Assembly (NCBI GenBank): GCA_944452925.2
Contig: OX101811.2
Coordinates: 74,593,165-74,657,164 of the forward strand
Length of the DNA: 64,000 nucleotides
From: Chrysolina oricalcia
Lineage: Eukaryota > Arthropoda > Insecta > Coleoptera > Chrysomelidae
Direction: 5' to 3'
Shown: positions 23,360 through 34,535 of the stretch, piece by piece
How positions within the stretch are numbered: position 1 is the first letter of the stretch
Layout: every line of letters starts with the position of its first letter
The notes under the pieces: model-generated
The model's input: only the letters and a program-made list of their open reading frames with translations
Databases searched by the model: none
What the model was told of the DNA's origin: nothing
Made by a program: the position numbers and the translations under genes

Positions 23360-24410
23360 TAAATTCCAAAATAATAAAACACAGATCAGTTCTGACAGAT
23401 GAAATAAATCTTATACCTTGTCAAAAACGTGTACATGCAGAGGGATGTGATCATAATAATGGACTACATCACTCTAAAATTCAAACGACTTGAACGTGGT
23501 TCTTTTGGTAGGAACTCGTACATTTTCTATTCACAGATGATCTCATTAAATAACAAAAAAATAATCAAATGAATCCAATGAATGATACACAATAATCGAA
23601 TTGATTATAGGGATATCTGAAAGATTTTTCAATTTTCCATCATTCTCTCCATCTTCATAAGTTTTTTACTATTTTCTTACTGATGTATGTGGCACATTTT
23701 CTGGATCATCATATCACCAACTTTGATGCAATTGTAGCTTCTGGTTAGTTTTTCGAGCAAAAATTGTTTGAGTAGCATTTTCCACATGTTTGGTGAAGAT
23801 AATAACAATGAATTCCATTTCCATCATGTTTTGATAGAGTTTATAGAGAAAGTTTATTTAGATAACTGAAATTGAATTAGTTAGTTTAAATGATAGCTTT
23901 ACAAGCTGTTGATAGAACAGTGTGCAGGCTAAAATGGCCAAAAATGTCTTCCTCAACAAAGCTATTGTCTATTGTAATATTAAGGGAGCAAAATTGTCAT
24001 TTCGAGCTAGAACAGTTCTGTAAAATATACATACATAAATAAATTATGTTATGAGCAGGATAGGTACTCTTATATTGTCTAATTGTTTCTGAAGAAATTT
24101 TCATTAGTGAATTGTTTAATTCTAGTTCTCCTTTCAATTCGTTGAAGCTCGAATATCTGACAATAAATTGCTTTTATTAACTGATGATTTATATGTATGA
24201 GAATATTTTCCAAATTCTAACAATTTACAAACTTGAATTTGAAGAATATTTATGAATGACTAATGAACATTCGTGTGAGAAATATATATGTTATATCTTA
24301 TGTGTTTTATGATGAAAATAAAAGAATTATGTATTTCACAGTAGTTTGAATTTTCATTTCCGATACAGAGGAAAAGTACGACATTATCCTCTTCAATTCA
24401 AAAACATGTA
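23360..24410. other. Unassigned stretch
   Basis: AT-rich DNA between two elements. No reading frame, RNA gene or repeat boundary could be supported. Confidence 0.3.
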
Positions 24411-24414
24411 ATTA

Positions 24415-25240
24415 TCAAAAAAAATTTATAAAACTATCAATATCAGGCTCAAGCCGCTTCCTCATTGAGATTACATTGACCATCGACGAAGTCGACTCAG
24501 TTGGTTCCAAAGTTTTACCATTCCTTGAAAGAATGAGTCTGAGGAAAGAGATGTTCAGCATATCTCCAACGTGATGACAAAGGGATATGATTGAGCTCGA
24601 CAAGTCAGAATCGATAAGGTCGCTAACGGTGGAATGATTGACGTATTTTCTGAAGAACATCGCCCATAAACACAATTATGAATCTTTCAAGACTGTTCCG
24701 AAAAAGTGAGCGAACTTGTGAGCGCAGCATCACTGACGAGAAGACTGGCATCCAAAAGTCGTATGCATAGTCAATTCCAGCGACTCGCCGAAGTTTCGCC
24801 GCTCGCTACACAAGAACTATAATGCACAGTCGGCTTCCAAAAAAGTGGTACATCGCCAGCGTTTCGCCAAAATGTGACTTATCGCGTATTTGTCACTTTT
24901 TTGGAGCTCGACTGTGCATTATAATCCTTGTGTAGCGAACGGCGAAACTCTGGCGAGTCGCTAGCGATTGGCTATGCATACGGCTGTAAAAGTTTCACTG
25001 ACGTGACGAGACTGAAATAGCTCTTGGCACGATACAGAAAACCAAGTTTCTGAGAGGAACTTTTGGCAATGGACTTCTACCTTTCCCATGAAAGAGAACC
25101 GCTGATGGTAACTCCTAGCATCGATATGCAGGACTTGATTGGTATGGGTACTCCTAACATAATTACTTTGTTTACTGTGAGATCGGCTTTTACAGAGAAA
25201 AGGCATACTTTGGTTTCACCATTCAAGAATTGAACGTAAG
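24415..25240 (-). pseudogene. LINE RT C-terminal fragment
   Basis: On the minus strand, a frame from about 25230 reads LFSVKADLTVNKVIMLGVPI, then SCISMLGVTISGSLSW..SIAKSSSQKLGFLYRAKSYF, the palm-end and thumb region of a LINE reverse transcriptase (LGV...L.W, AKSASQKLG type). After a MITE at 24740-24994 it resumes with VSDLIDSDLSSSIISLCHHV, GDMLNISFLRL, typical of the region after RT where the imported sequence reads L.HRR.VG.LSLFYRY. The domain with YADD is not present. Clade (Jockey/CR1-like) uncertain. Confidence 0.65.
24740..24994. mobile_element. Palindromic MITE inside the LINE fragment
   Basis: AGTCGTATGCATAG, then TTTCGCCG.TCGCTACACAAG, and AACTATAATGCACAGTCGG on the left are mirrored by CCTTGTGTAGCGA.CGGCGAAA and CTATGCATACGGCT on the right. 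Arms are about 100 bases. TCACTGACG occurs directly before (24731-24739) and after (24995-25003), a possible target duplication of 8-9 bases as in hAT elements. No coding capacity. Confidence 0.65.
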
Positions 25241-25289
25241 CTCATATTCAAATCATTAACTTTCCTTTTCCTTGTTTCATAGGCTGATA

Positions 25290-25947
25290 TTAGAACTTTG
25301 GAAGAGAAAGCGGTATGAAGGGTGCTATCATCCGTAACGCTATGTACTGCATATGAGCAAACGACTTTTGCACGTGAAAAATATGGATTTGACAAGAACA
25401 GTAATCCACAACGTTTGTCCAAAAGAAAAAGGGAATCCATGAATGCCCAATATCAATATAAATTAGCACAGTTTCGACACTACAACCGAAGACGAGTCGT
25501 TGCCCGTCAAATTTTGAACGATGATTCTCGTTCAACTTGTTGAATAGAATTGAGCAGATTACACCAGGATTTTCAAACACGCTTTGGTTTTGCGAATGAT
25601 TTCGTTCGTAGTAATTACCCTCTTGTCAACCCAGAAGAGCAGAAACGAATCAACTCTGAATACGACTCAAACGTAAGCACAAAAAACCGGTTGAGATTGC
25701 AATGTCTTCCATCAAAATAGACACTGCGCCAGGCCAAGATCTTATTCATGCAAGAACAGAAAAAATTAACATTGCTCAGAAATTATTGCAACTATTGCGT
25801 TTATCATTCTCAAATGGAGCTATGTCTCAAAGCCTTTGTAAAATGCCAAGACCATACTCATTCACATAGGAAATGGGAGTAAAGAGTCCAGTAGTAGTTT
25901 GAGACCGATTTCAATATGCTCAATCATCAGACGTGTGATAGAACGAG
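25290..25947 (+). pseudogene. R2-like LINE, 5' part (before copia insertion)
   Basis: Frames on the plus strand give FAREKYGFDKN..RLSKRKRESM and YKLAQFRHYNRRRVVARQIL, then FQTRFGFANDFVRSNYPLVN, IDTAPGQDLIHARTEKINIA (the RT entry motif with AP G D) and, across frames, SLRPISICSIIRRVIERVL. This order is the pre-RT and first RT blocks of R2-like LINEs. Stops at about 25543 and 25870 break it. The next RT block appears only after the copia element, at 28535. Confidence 0.75.
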
Positions 25948-26091
25948 TGTTGGATATCTAGATTGGCTGCGATATATTTTTAGTTGATGTTGATATAGTT
26001 ACATATACATAAAAAAATATTCTGTACTGTCAAGTTTAATAAAACACAATTTCATTTCGAAGTATTGTTCTTTTTACTAATAAAAACAACA
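25948..26091 (+). repeat. 5' LTR of the copia element
   Basis: 144 bases, TG...CA. Its first 64-65 bases match 28465-28529 with one difference (ATATCTAG versus ATATCAAG), so little time has passed since the two copies were identical over the part that survives. Confidence 0.85.
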
Positions 26092-26206
26092 GGTTATGGG
26101 CCCAGACAATCCTAACTGTATTATAATTGCAACACTAACGAAGTTTGAGTAAAAGGAAATCATAGAAGTATACAGTTTAATTTCGAAGTCAAAATACGAA
26201 GCAGTT

Positions 26207-27049
26207 ATGAGTCAAAACTCTTATAGAATACAGGTACTATCCAAAGAAAATTTTGATACCTGGAAAATCCAAGCAAAAGCTCTACTTGTGAAGAACGATG
26301 AATGGGGATACGTAGATGGAACGCTAAAAAAACCAGCCGATGAAGCTGAAACTGACATTTGGAAAAAGAATGATGCACATGCTATGTCAGATCTCATTCT
26401 AGCAATAGAACCTTCCGAACTTAGACATATCAAGAATTGTAGAACATCGAAAGAAATTTGGGACAAACTGCACGAAGTGTACCAGTCACAAGGTCCAGCA
26501 AGGAAAGCCATGTTATTGAAGAAGCTCATTCATTACAAAATGCATCAAAGTAATGACATGAGAGAGCATCTTGCCAACTTTTTCGAAATAATTGACAAAC
26601 TAGAAGAGATGAATTTGAAAATCAACGAAGAGTTAGTCGCTATTTTAGTATTGTATAGTATTCCAGAATCTTATGAGTCATTCAGAATTGCGATTGAATC
26701 CCGAGAAACATTACCATCACCCGAAGCATTAAAAATAAAATTGTTGGAGGAATTCGAAGCTCGAAAAAGAAATTTTGAAGAAAGAACGTCAGAAGCAATG
26801 TTCATATCCAAAAATCAGACGAAGAAAACGCACGAGAAAAGAAACGAAGATAATCATACGAAGAAACAAGAATTTTTCAAGTATACCTGTCACCGATGTG
26901 GAAGATACGGCCACCGTATCAGAGATTGTAGATCGAAGACGTGGAATAAAAGGCCAAATAAAGATTCAACAAGCGAAACTTCAAAACTCATTAAACAAGG
27001 AAAATTCAACTTTTGGAGAAGAGTTTGCTGGTATGTTAGAGAGTTCTGA
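26207..27049 (+). CDS. copia gag with zinc knuckle
   Basis: Starts at ATG 26207 (MSQNSYRIQVLSKENFDTWK), 115 bases after the 5' LTR. The gag core (VYQSQGPARKAMLLKKL, MREHLANFFEIIDKLEEMN) is followed by a CCHC zinc knuckle, CHRCGRYGHRIRDC, at about residues 226-239, the nucleic-acid binding motif of the capsid protein. In the usual element gag leads into protease and integrase. Here the frame ends with unrelated residues at 27049 because of the deletion that brings RT close, so this is a 3'-truncated gag in a defective element. Confidence 0.85.
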   Translation: MSQNSYRIQVLSKENFDTWKIQAKALLVKNDEWGYVDGTLKKPADEAETDIWKKNDAHAMSDLILAIEPSELRHIKNCRTSKEIWDKLHEVYQSQGPARKAMLLKKLIHYKMHQSNDMREHLANFFEIIDKLEEMNLKINEELVAILVLYSIPESYESFRIAIESRETLPSPEALKIKLLEEFEARKRNFEERTSEAMFISKNQTKKTHEKRNEDNHTKKQEFFKYTCHRCGRYGHRIRDCRSKTWNKRPNKDSTSETSKLIKQGKFNFWRRVCWYVREF

Positions 27050-28457
27050 TCCAATAACAGTGAGTCTTGCCCTTTCCTCTCCAGAAGCAGATGAATGGAT
27101 TCGAGCAATGAGAAAAGAACACGGAGCTCTCATGAAAAATAAAACGTGGATTTTAGTTGATCGCCCAAAGAATAGAAAAGTTATTGTTTCAAAATGGGTA
27201 TTCCGACGAAAATATAAATCAGATGATTCCATTGAAAGTTATAAAGCAAGATTGGTAGCCAAAGGTTTCACACAAGAAAAAGAAGTGGATTTTCACGAAA
27301 CTTTTGCCCCGGTAACCAGAATGGAATCTATAAGAATCATCATGTCACTTTCAGTTCAGTTGAATTTAGCCATTCATCAACTTGATTTTGTTAGTGCATA
27401 CCTGAATGGTGAACTCAAAGAGGAAATTTATATGGCACTTCCAGAAAAATACGATGAAATTTGTGATAAGACTCAGAGCAATAAGGTGTGTTTGTTAAAA
27501 AAATCTTTATATGGTCTGAAGCAGTCTGGAAGAGAATGGTATAAGAAATTGGATTCGAAGCTGAGAGAACTTGAATTAAAACCGATTAGTGTCGAACCTT
27601 GCGTATATTTTCAAATCAAGGGAAGTGAAATTTTAATAATTGCCATTTATGTTGATGATTTCATCGTTGCTTGTAATAGCGAGACAAAACTCCGAAACGT
27701 CAAAGCCGAACTGTCAAAGTCGTTCGACATGAAAGATCTTGGTGAAATTAACTATTGTTTGGGTATCGAATTCTCACAAGAAACTGATCTAAGTCGAGTT
27801 AAAATGAGTCAGAAGAGATACATCAACGAATTATTGAAAAACTTCAACATGAGTGCATGCAATCCTTGTTCTACGCCGATGAATATGTCACAAAAACTAT
27901 CCAAGGAAATGTGTCCAAAAACCGAAGAAAATAAAAATGAAATGGCAATGATTCCCTACCGGAGTCTTGTTGGAAAACTGATGTACCTTGCAATTTCAAC
28001 GAGACCAGATATAGCATACGCTGTGAGTGTTTTGAGTCAATTTAACGAAAACTATGGACTAGAACACTGGACAGCAGCAAAGCGAGTGTTACGCTATTTG
28101 AAGAAAACTCAAAATGTTGAACTAGTTTTCGAGCAGAGTAATGATCCTTTACTTGGCTTCGCTGATGCAGATTGGGGAGCAAATCCGGATGACAGAACAA
28201 CTATTTTCAATGATAATCAAGGTGCTGGATCCATGGTGAAAAGTCCAGTTTATCATGGGCGAACAAAGCATGTGGATATAAGACACCACTTCATCAGAGA
28301 AATAGTTGAAAAACAAGAGGTACGAGTCGAATATCTTTCGACAAATGAAATGCCTGCTGACATTCTAACGAAAGCTTTATCAAACTTGAAACACCAGAAG
28401 TTCTGTTCATTACTTGGACTCAAAGCAAATTATAATGAAGATCGAAGTCAATTTTAA
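27030..28457 (+). pseudogene. copia pol remnant: RT and partial RNase H
   Basis: The pol-like frame runs from about 27030 (MLESSDPITVSLALSS.EADEWI) to the stop at 28457; the frame is open further upstream in gag, but that part is out of the gag frame and meaningless. RT shows VSKWVFRRKYKSD, YKARLVAKGFTQ, FAPVTRMESIRI, LDFVSAYLNGEL, CLLKKSLYGLKQSGREWY and the active site IYVDDFIVAC. The C-terminal part has STRPDIAYAVSVLSQF and GFADADWGANPDDRTT, joined directly to NDNQGA..RTKHVDIRHHFI. Compared with the family, about 50-60 residues of RNase H are missing at that join. No protease or integrase motifs exist. Confidence 0.85.
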
Positions 28458-28464
28458 GGGGGCG

Positions 28465-28529
28465 TGTTGGATATCAAGATTGGCTGCGATATATTTTTAG
28501 TTGATGTTGATATAGTTACATATACATAA
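28465..28529 (+). repeat. Truncated 3' LTR of the copia element
   Basis: Identical to the start of the 5' LTR apart from one base, then replaced at 28530 by R2-like LINE sequence. About 79 bases of the LTR are missing. Confidence 0.8.
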
Positions 28530-29756
28530 TTAAGATCCAAGATCATTCGTAGAATTCAATGATAATCAACGTGGATTTACTTGTTCACCAGGTACCTATC
28601 TTAATGCAACTCTCCTTAATGGTTGTTTGACCAAAGCAAAACAGCACAAAAGTCATTGTTATTGTATTCCTTGATATTATGAAAGCTTTTGATTCCATTG
28701 GACTCCAACATATCAATAGGACATTACAATCGTTACCAATACCAACTTGTCTTCTTGAAGCTATAGTTAGTCTCCAGGAAGGAAATTCAACACGATTTAA
28801 TTGAAGATAATTGAAATGAAATGTGGAGTTTTCCAAGAACTCCACTTTCTCCATCTTTATTCAACCTATCAATAGATTATGTTCTGAATGAACTTGGTGA
28901 ACTAGAAATCACTGAAGAATTCGGTTTTGAAATTAGTGAAGATCTGGAAAACTTGACCGTATTTGGATTCGCCGACGATACTGTTTTGAGTGCTAATTCC
29001 TTTGACTCATGTTACTCTTGTAAAAATGGCTAAAAATCTTTTTGCACAAACAAACCTTTCCATCAACCCTGACAAGTCGAAAGCCATAATTATTAAAATT
29101 GGAGTACTCCAGGAGACAGAATTGCGAATTGAGGCGAATACAACAATTTGTGGATTGAAAAATTCTGAGAGTATTAGTACCTTGGAATGACCTTTGATGA
29201 ACAATTAACGTTTGATGAATCCGCTACAATTACTACCCTCAACACAAACCTTTCCAAACTCACTTCAAGCTCCCTGCTGAACCCTGAACAAAAATGGATC
29301 ATAACAAATCAATATATTTGGCCGACACTTGTTTTTCCCTTACAAACTGCCCCTTTGACGAAATTAACACGAACATTCTTGGAAGAAGTTGACAAACTGA
29401 TCAGAATTGCTGTGAAAGAGATGAATCTACCAGATGACATATCTATCTCTTTCATTTACGCTTCAAGAAAATTTAGAGGCCTTGGAATCATCCGCGCAAC
29501 TTGGGAAGCCTTTTTACAGCAATATAGTAAGTATATGTTGTACTCTCCTCAATACTGGAAATGATTATTTACCACATATTCGGAATTCAACTAAAGAAAT
29601 TGAAACCTGTTTAAAAAAAAATTGATGTGAACGAAAACGATATTATTGATTCTCCAGAAATCAACCACAATGGAAAGAAAAATACAAGATATTTCCGAAA
29701 CCTACTACGAGAACGTGAATTTGAAAACTGGAATAAACTCAAATCGAAAGGGAAAA
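28530..29756 (+). pseudogene. R2-like LINE, 3' part (after copia insertion)
   Basis: Continues the LINE interrupted at 25947: FVEFNDNQRGFTCSPGTYLN (28545 on), VIVIVFLDIMKAFDSIG in another frame, TPLSPSLFNLSIDYVLNEL and the active site FGFADDTVLSAN. Then come LSINPDKSKAIIIKIGVLQE, MTFDEQLTFDESATI (29187 on), WPTLVFPLQTAPLTKL and SRKFRGLGIIRATWEAFL, and finally LREREFENWNKLKSKGK (about 29700-29752). The order is that of R2-like LINEs up to the start of the endonuclease region. Several frame changes (about 28660, 28800, 29030, 29185, 29560). It ends abruptly at about 29756 inside a conserved block. Confidence 0.78.
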
Positions 29757-31336
29757 AAGATGGATTCAGGCCACGTATCATGTTTGGGCAGGAGCTGGAG
29801 CTAGTCCAGCAAGTCAAATACCTGGGGGTGGTCCTGGACTCCAAACTTCCATGGAGGCCGCACGTAGATAGGGTTATTCAAAGGTTGGTAGCAATCCTAT
29901 GGCAACTGCGGAGAATTGTAGGAAACAATTGGGGCACCAATCCAGAGATCATGCGCTGGCTGTACACGGCAGTCGTAAGACCAAAGAGCCATTATGGGTC
30001 AGCCGTGTGATGGCCAGGCGCACAGGGTAGTACAATAGGCCGAAAACTCAGCAAGGTTCAGAGCTTGGCCTGTTTGGTAATAACGGGCGCAATGAGAACG
30101 ACTCCAACCGCAGTGTTGGAGGTACTGCTGAGGCTGTCATCGCTTTCAGTCTGGATCAAGAAGGAGGCAATGGCAGCCCATTTGAGGATGCGGGACTCGG
30201 GAGTCTGGGTGATCGAAGGAGCGATGATAGGTCATGCAGAAATCGCGAAGTGGGCGGAACAGGAGATCCCTATCTCTGCCCTCAGAGTGACACAAGACAG
30301 ACTGCGATGAAATAGAGAGTTTACTCTTACTATTCCGGGAAGAAAACAATGGGAAGGAAACAAGGTGGAGTTTAGCACAGGAAACCTAATATGTTACACG
30401 GACGGTTTGCGTCTGACTGACAAACAGGCTTCGGGTGCCGGAATCTACATGGAGGGAAGAGAAGTACGAGAGAGCTACGCTTTGGGCAGATATACAACAG
30501 TTTTTTAAGCTGAAGTATTCGCCATCCTATCCGTAGCTACGAGAGAAGAGGTGAAAGATGGATCCGAACAGAGAATTTATATCTGCTCGGATAGTCAGGC
30601 AGCGCTCAGAGCCGTTTGCCATTCTAAACCAAGCTCAGCGCTTGTACAGGAATGCGGAGATGCGCTCGAGAAGCTAGCTGAAACGAAGAAAGTTCAGCTG
30701 GTATGGGTCCCGGGACACAGAGGGGTGCGCGGAAACGAGGTGGCAGACGGACTTGCCAGATCCGGATCCGCAGCACCATTCTGTGGACCGGAGCCTGTAC
30801 TAGGCATCGCAAGAAGCCAAACCTCTTCAGCCCTCGACGAGTGGGCAGAAGAAGAGCTGAATAAACTTTGGAGGGATAATACCGGCTGCAGGCAGTCGAA
30901 AGACTTCGTAGCTGGCTCCAATAAGTCAAGGACGACATGGCTCTTAGGCAGAAATCGTCAAGCACTACGCCTCCTTATAGGAACACTAACAGGACATAAC
31001 AAGTTAGGCAGACACCTATCACTTATAGGCATAGAAGACAGTCCCACTTGCCGAAAATGCGAAGAAGACGAAGAAACTTCATCTCACTTTCCCGGCGAGT
31101 GTGAGGCATACGGGAGGCTAAGATTTGGGACCTTCGGAGTTGACAAACTCCAACAAGAGGAACTAATCAACGTGGTCGGACATACTGACCTTCATCAGTA
31201 GGTCACAAAGGTTCGAAAAGTAAAACCAGGAGGATGCACGTAGATGAGTGGAGAACAGGGGATGGCAAAAAGGGTCCATGAGGGCCTACTTGCCTGGCTG
31301 TGGTTGCGGCCTCCCCAAAGAACTACTACTACTATG
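29757..31336 (+). pseudogene. LINE 3' half: RT end, RNase H, zinc motif
   Basis: From 29757 the reading frame of the previous LINE continues into another LINE: VKYLGVVLDSKLPWRPHVDR, NPEIMRWLYTAVVRPKSHYG. A stop at 30008 and frame changes follow. Next is RNase H with YTDGLRLTD (first Asp), AEVFAIL preceded by a stop, ICSDSQAALRAV and WVPGHRGVRGNEVADGLAR. The last frame (30551-31201) ends with LIGTLTGHNKLGRHLSLIG and CRKCEEDEETSSHF, the usual C-terminal CCHC-like motif. The 3' tail has CTACTACTACTATGATGG at about 31322-31340, a simple repeat end typical of LINEs. Confidence 0.8.
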
Positions 31337-31339
31337 ATG

Positions 31340-32480
31340 GATTCACGTCGAAGAAATTAGCAAAAAAAATAGTATAATCCCTCACTAGCACAGACTATAG
31401 CTTTGGGTAACATCAAATGTGTATAAGAAAGGAAGATTGTGATTTTTACTGAATATTTGAAAAATGTATGAAAAAAGAATGGCACTTGTAGTACTTACGG
31501 GTATACTACGGTGAGATGACATTTTACGTCCACAGAAACAAAATTACGGATGGATTATGGTCTGCACAATCAACTAACATATTTTACATTTCCAATATAT
31601 AGAATTAGTATTTATATCATTTGATTCATTTTACACAAAATTACGGAAGGATGATTGTTTGCCCAATCATCCCATTTATTAAACATTTCCTGTCAGAGTC
31701 ATAATATTTTCATTTTATCGCATTAAATAACGTGTGAGGTTTTAACGTTAACCACAAAAATGAACACTTAAATACTTCGATATCCTTACAGGTTTACACA
31801 CTTGCATTCAGATAGTTTTCTTGTATGTGTGTGCCAGTGCCTTGCTCTCTTTATAAACCAATTATGTTTCACCAAAGAGTCCACGTAATTATAATTATGG
31901 TGATATCTGTAACCCACGTGGTAAGTTTCCCAATTAATTACGTCTGCTTTGATTTTGCGTTTTGAAGTCACTCATATTCATTTGGAGCTAAAGCATTATT
32001 TAAAATGTGATAATTCCAACATTGCATTCTATGGACTTTAATGTCGAAATTTCTAAAAAATGCATATTTCGAAAAACAGTCGAAATTAGGATGAAAAAGT
32101 TGAAATTGTGACACGAGAGGAAAAAGTCCAATTGTCGATGTTTTTCGTGACCATACGGTATTTGTGACAGATTAAAATAATAATAATAACCTTCATTACG
32201 AACCCCACGAGTATACCCAACGGTAGGTGCATGGCGGCTATTATTATTATCTTCCGTTGCGAATGTGACCAATGAATGTATTTCAACTGTCAAGTAACGA
32301 TAGTCGTCTAAACACTTTTTCTCTTATTCGAAGACTGCCATTATTTATAACCATTGTTGGTAATAAGTAATTTTGCAAAGATTTTTGAACACTCGTTAAA
32401 AAATCGATTAGTTAATTTTTTCAAATTTTATCATAACAAAAATAATAATTTGGATTCATTAGTAAGTCGAACACAGAAAA
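31340..32480. other. Unassigned stretch with a short direct repeat
   Basis: No gene recognised. AAATTACGGATGGATTATGG (about 31540) and AAATTACGGAAGGATGATTG (about 31628) are diverged direct repeats about 88 bases apart. The sequence at 32190-32300 has no recognisable coding content. Confidence 0.35.
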
Positions 32481-32481
32481 A

Positions 32482-33040
32482 GCTTTGAATAGAAACATTC
32501 TCAATTGAAAATTGAATCAATACATGATTCCTCTGGAAATGGAAAAACCCTACGATAAAATTGAAGTTACTTTTTTGCAATATCTAATAGAAAACAACTA
32601 CTTCCCCGGCTAAAGCCACGCTGGACATTGAACTACATCTGATACATATTGAGAAAGACCCTATATAACTTGAGAGAAAAAATCTGAAAGTGAAAATTTG
32701 CATTTTTATTTATTAATTGTCCAGTTTCCATTGGATATTCTTATCTATAAATGAGATAAGGGAGAATGTTCAATGGAGAATCTCCAATGGAAACTGGACA
32801 ATTAATAAATAAAAATGCAAATTTTCACTTTCAGATTTCGTCTATATTTCTTCTATATAGGGTCTCTCTCAATATCTATCAGATGTAGTTCAATATCCAG
32901 CCTGGCTTTAGCCAAGGAAGTAGTTGTTTTCTGTTAGATATTACAAAAAATTGACTTCAATTTTATCGTAGGGTTTTTTCCTTTTCCAGAGGAGTTATGT
33001 ATTGATTCAATTTTCAATTGAGAATGTTTCTCTTCAAAGC
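32482..33040. repeat. Long inverted repeat, about 260-bp arms
   Basis: GCTTTGAATAGAAACATTCTC (32482 on) is mirrored by GAGAATGTTTCTCTTCAAAGC (to 33040). The arms (about 32482-32741 and 32783-33040) match almost throughout, including AATTGTCCAGTTTCCATTGG / CCAATGGAAACTGGACAATT, with a loop of about 40 bases. A transcript would form a long double strand. About 55 bases of the left arm (AACAACTACTTCCCCGGCTA, GCCACG.TGGACATTGAACT) also occur, diverged, at 43263-43318. Confidence 0.85.
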
Positions 33041-33149
33041 ATGAAGCCCTTCCATGAGAGGTTATCTTGTACGATGGAAAATAGCGACTAAATTCCAACT
33101 TTTAGTCGCAGATGATTCCACAACTGACTTTATGAACATCTGTTCGTAT

Positions 33150-33620
33150 TTTCAATGAAATAAAACAGAAAAGGCTGTTATTCATTTTGCGAAAACGATC
33201 ACTGACTTTTTGGAAAATTCAGATAAGTGCTTGGCAGTTTTCTTAGACTTGGCTGAGGCCTTCGATACAGTATCACATGACGACATAATGGACAAACTCT
33301 ATAGGTACGGTATTAGTGGGCCAACGTCATCAAATGAAATCACTGTTGGTGTTCCTCAAGGCACAGTATTGGGGCCTATTTCATTTTTAGTTTACATCAA
33401 TAGCATAGGTTGTATAAAATCTGCTGATAAACTTATTTCATACGCTGACGACACGGCGATAATTTTTTCTGGTAAAACTGGCAGCAAGTATACCAAACGA
33501 CAGAAAATGGGTTGAAAGATATCCAAATTTGTTTGAACTATAATCTCCTCAGTTTGAGTCTGCATAAGACCAAATACATTTGTTTCACACTCCTGAAAAA
33601 CGACCAACCAATCGAAAATG
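33150..33620 (+). pseudogene. LINE reverse-transcriptase fragment
   Basis: AVFLDLAEAFDTVSHDDIMD, LYRYGISGPTSS, then GVPQGTVLGPISFLVYIN, KLISYADDTAIIFSG are the central RT blocks with the YADD active site. A deletion between GPTSS and NEITV removes the segment that normally links them. A frame change at about 33512 leads to ICLNYNLLSLSLHKTKYICF. The ends of RT and the rest of the LINE are absent. Jockey/CR1-type, clade not decided. Confidence 0.75.
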
Positions 33621-34378
33621 TACTAAAATTACTTACCTTTGTATGTGCACAGATAAAACAATGTGATCGCTTTTTGGGATTTTTTAAAACAAGAAATAGT
33701 GAAAAAAATTTCAACTTTTTTGTTTTTTTTGCGAATATTTCGAAAAGTATTGGAGGAATCGTTTTACAGTCAATAGGACTTTTGTAGAAAATTATGAAAC
33801 ATACAAAAAGGTTTTTTTTATATGACCAGATCGGTGCATTTTCCACTGAAAAAATTCGGAAAACCTCGAAAAAGATACCTTTTTCCAAAATTCATAATTT
33901 TTATAATCTGAAGCTGGACAAACAATATTGCCGAAATTGATAGATAATAACGTGTGGCTCAATTGTACGCAAGATGGTTTCTGTCCTTGCGCAATCGCGT
34001 TATAAACAATTCAAGTGCAAATCTTCCTGAATGCGTCGATTTGAGGAAAATCATCTCATTCAAATTCTGTAAACGGCATTTGGAAGTAAAGACCAATATC
34101 TACAATTTGTATATTCTGAATTTTCTCCTGAGAGGTGGAAAATGTATTGAAAATGTCCCTGGAAGTTATAGTCTTTCCAATATCAATTGCAGAACATAAA
34201 AAATCGTTTCAAACTCTACCGACAATTTCGTTCATGCTGACACCTCATTTGAATGATGATTTATGACTCCAGCCAAATATTTTGCATTTTGCCGCACGTC
34301 AATTAAGGTCAAGTGGACCGCGACGTTTCCTTTCAATCTATAAGAGTTGTTGCAATTGATATTGGAAAGACTACACTC

Positions 34379-34461
34379 TAAATGCTTCAAGGTGCACCCG
34401 AAGTCGCCCGAACTCAACTCGAGTTAACTTAGGGTGACTTCGGATGCACTTTAAAGCATTT
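34379..34461. repeat. Small palindrome
   Basis: AAATGCTTCAAGGTGCACCCGAAGTC on the left and GACTTCGGATGCACTTTAAAGCATTT on the right (about 26-38 paired bases, read as AAATGCTT/AAGCATTT, GTGCA/TGCAC, GAAGTC/GACTTC), centred on AACTCGAGTT. A MITE-like insert in the left arm only. Confidence 0.65.
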
Positions 34462-34535
34462 TGATCAACTTTCAGTGATTGTTCGAAAGTGGTTGACAAT
34501 GTTTCACTTTGAGTAAGGTTATTCTGGACTTTCAT

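Larger units (their letters stand above)
25948..28529 (+). mobile_element. Ty1/copia retrotransposon, internally deleted
   Basis: The 5' LTR (25948-26091) starts TGTTGG and ends CA. The primer site GGTTATGGGCCCAG (26092-26105) is the copia-type match to an internal part of initiator tRNA-Met. The polypurine tract AAGGGGGCG lies before the 3' LTR copy, which starts TGTTGG at 28465 and stops after 65 bases (28529). gag and the RT part of pol are present; protease and integrase are missing. The element sits inside an R2-like LINE. Confidence 0.9.

Noticed and set aside
24415..24675. Minus-strand frame as a host exon
   Set aside because: Together with the frame at 24995-25230 it follows LINE RT C-terminal order, interrupted by a MITE.
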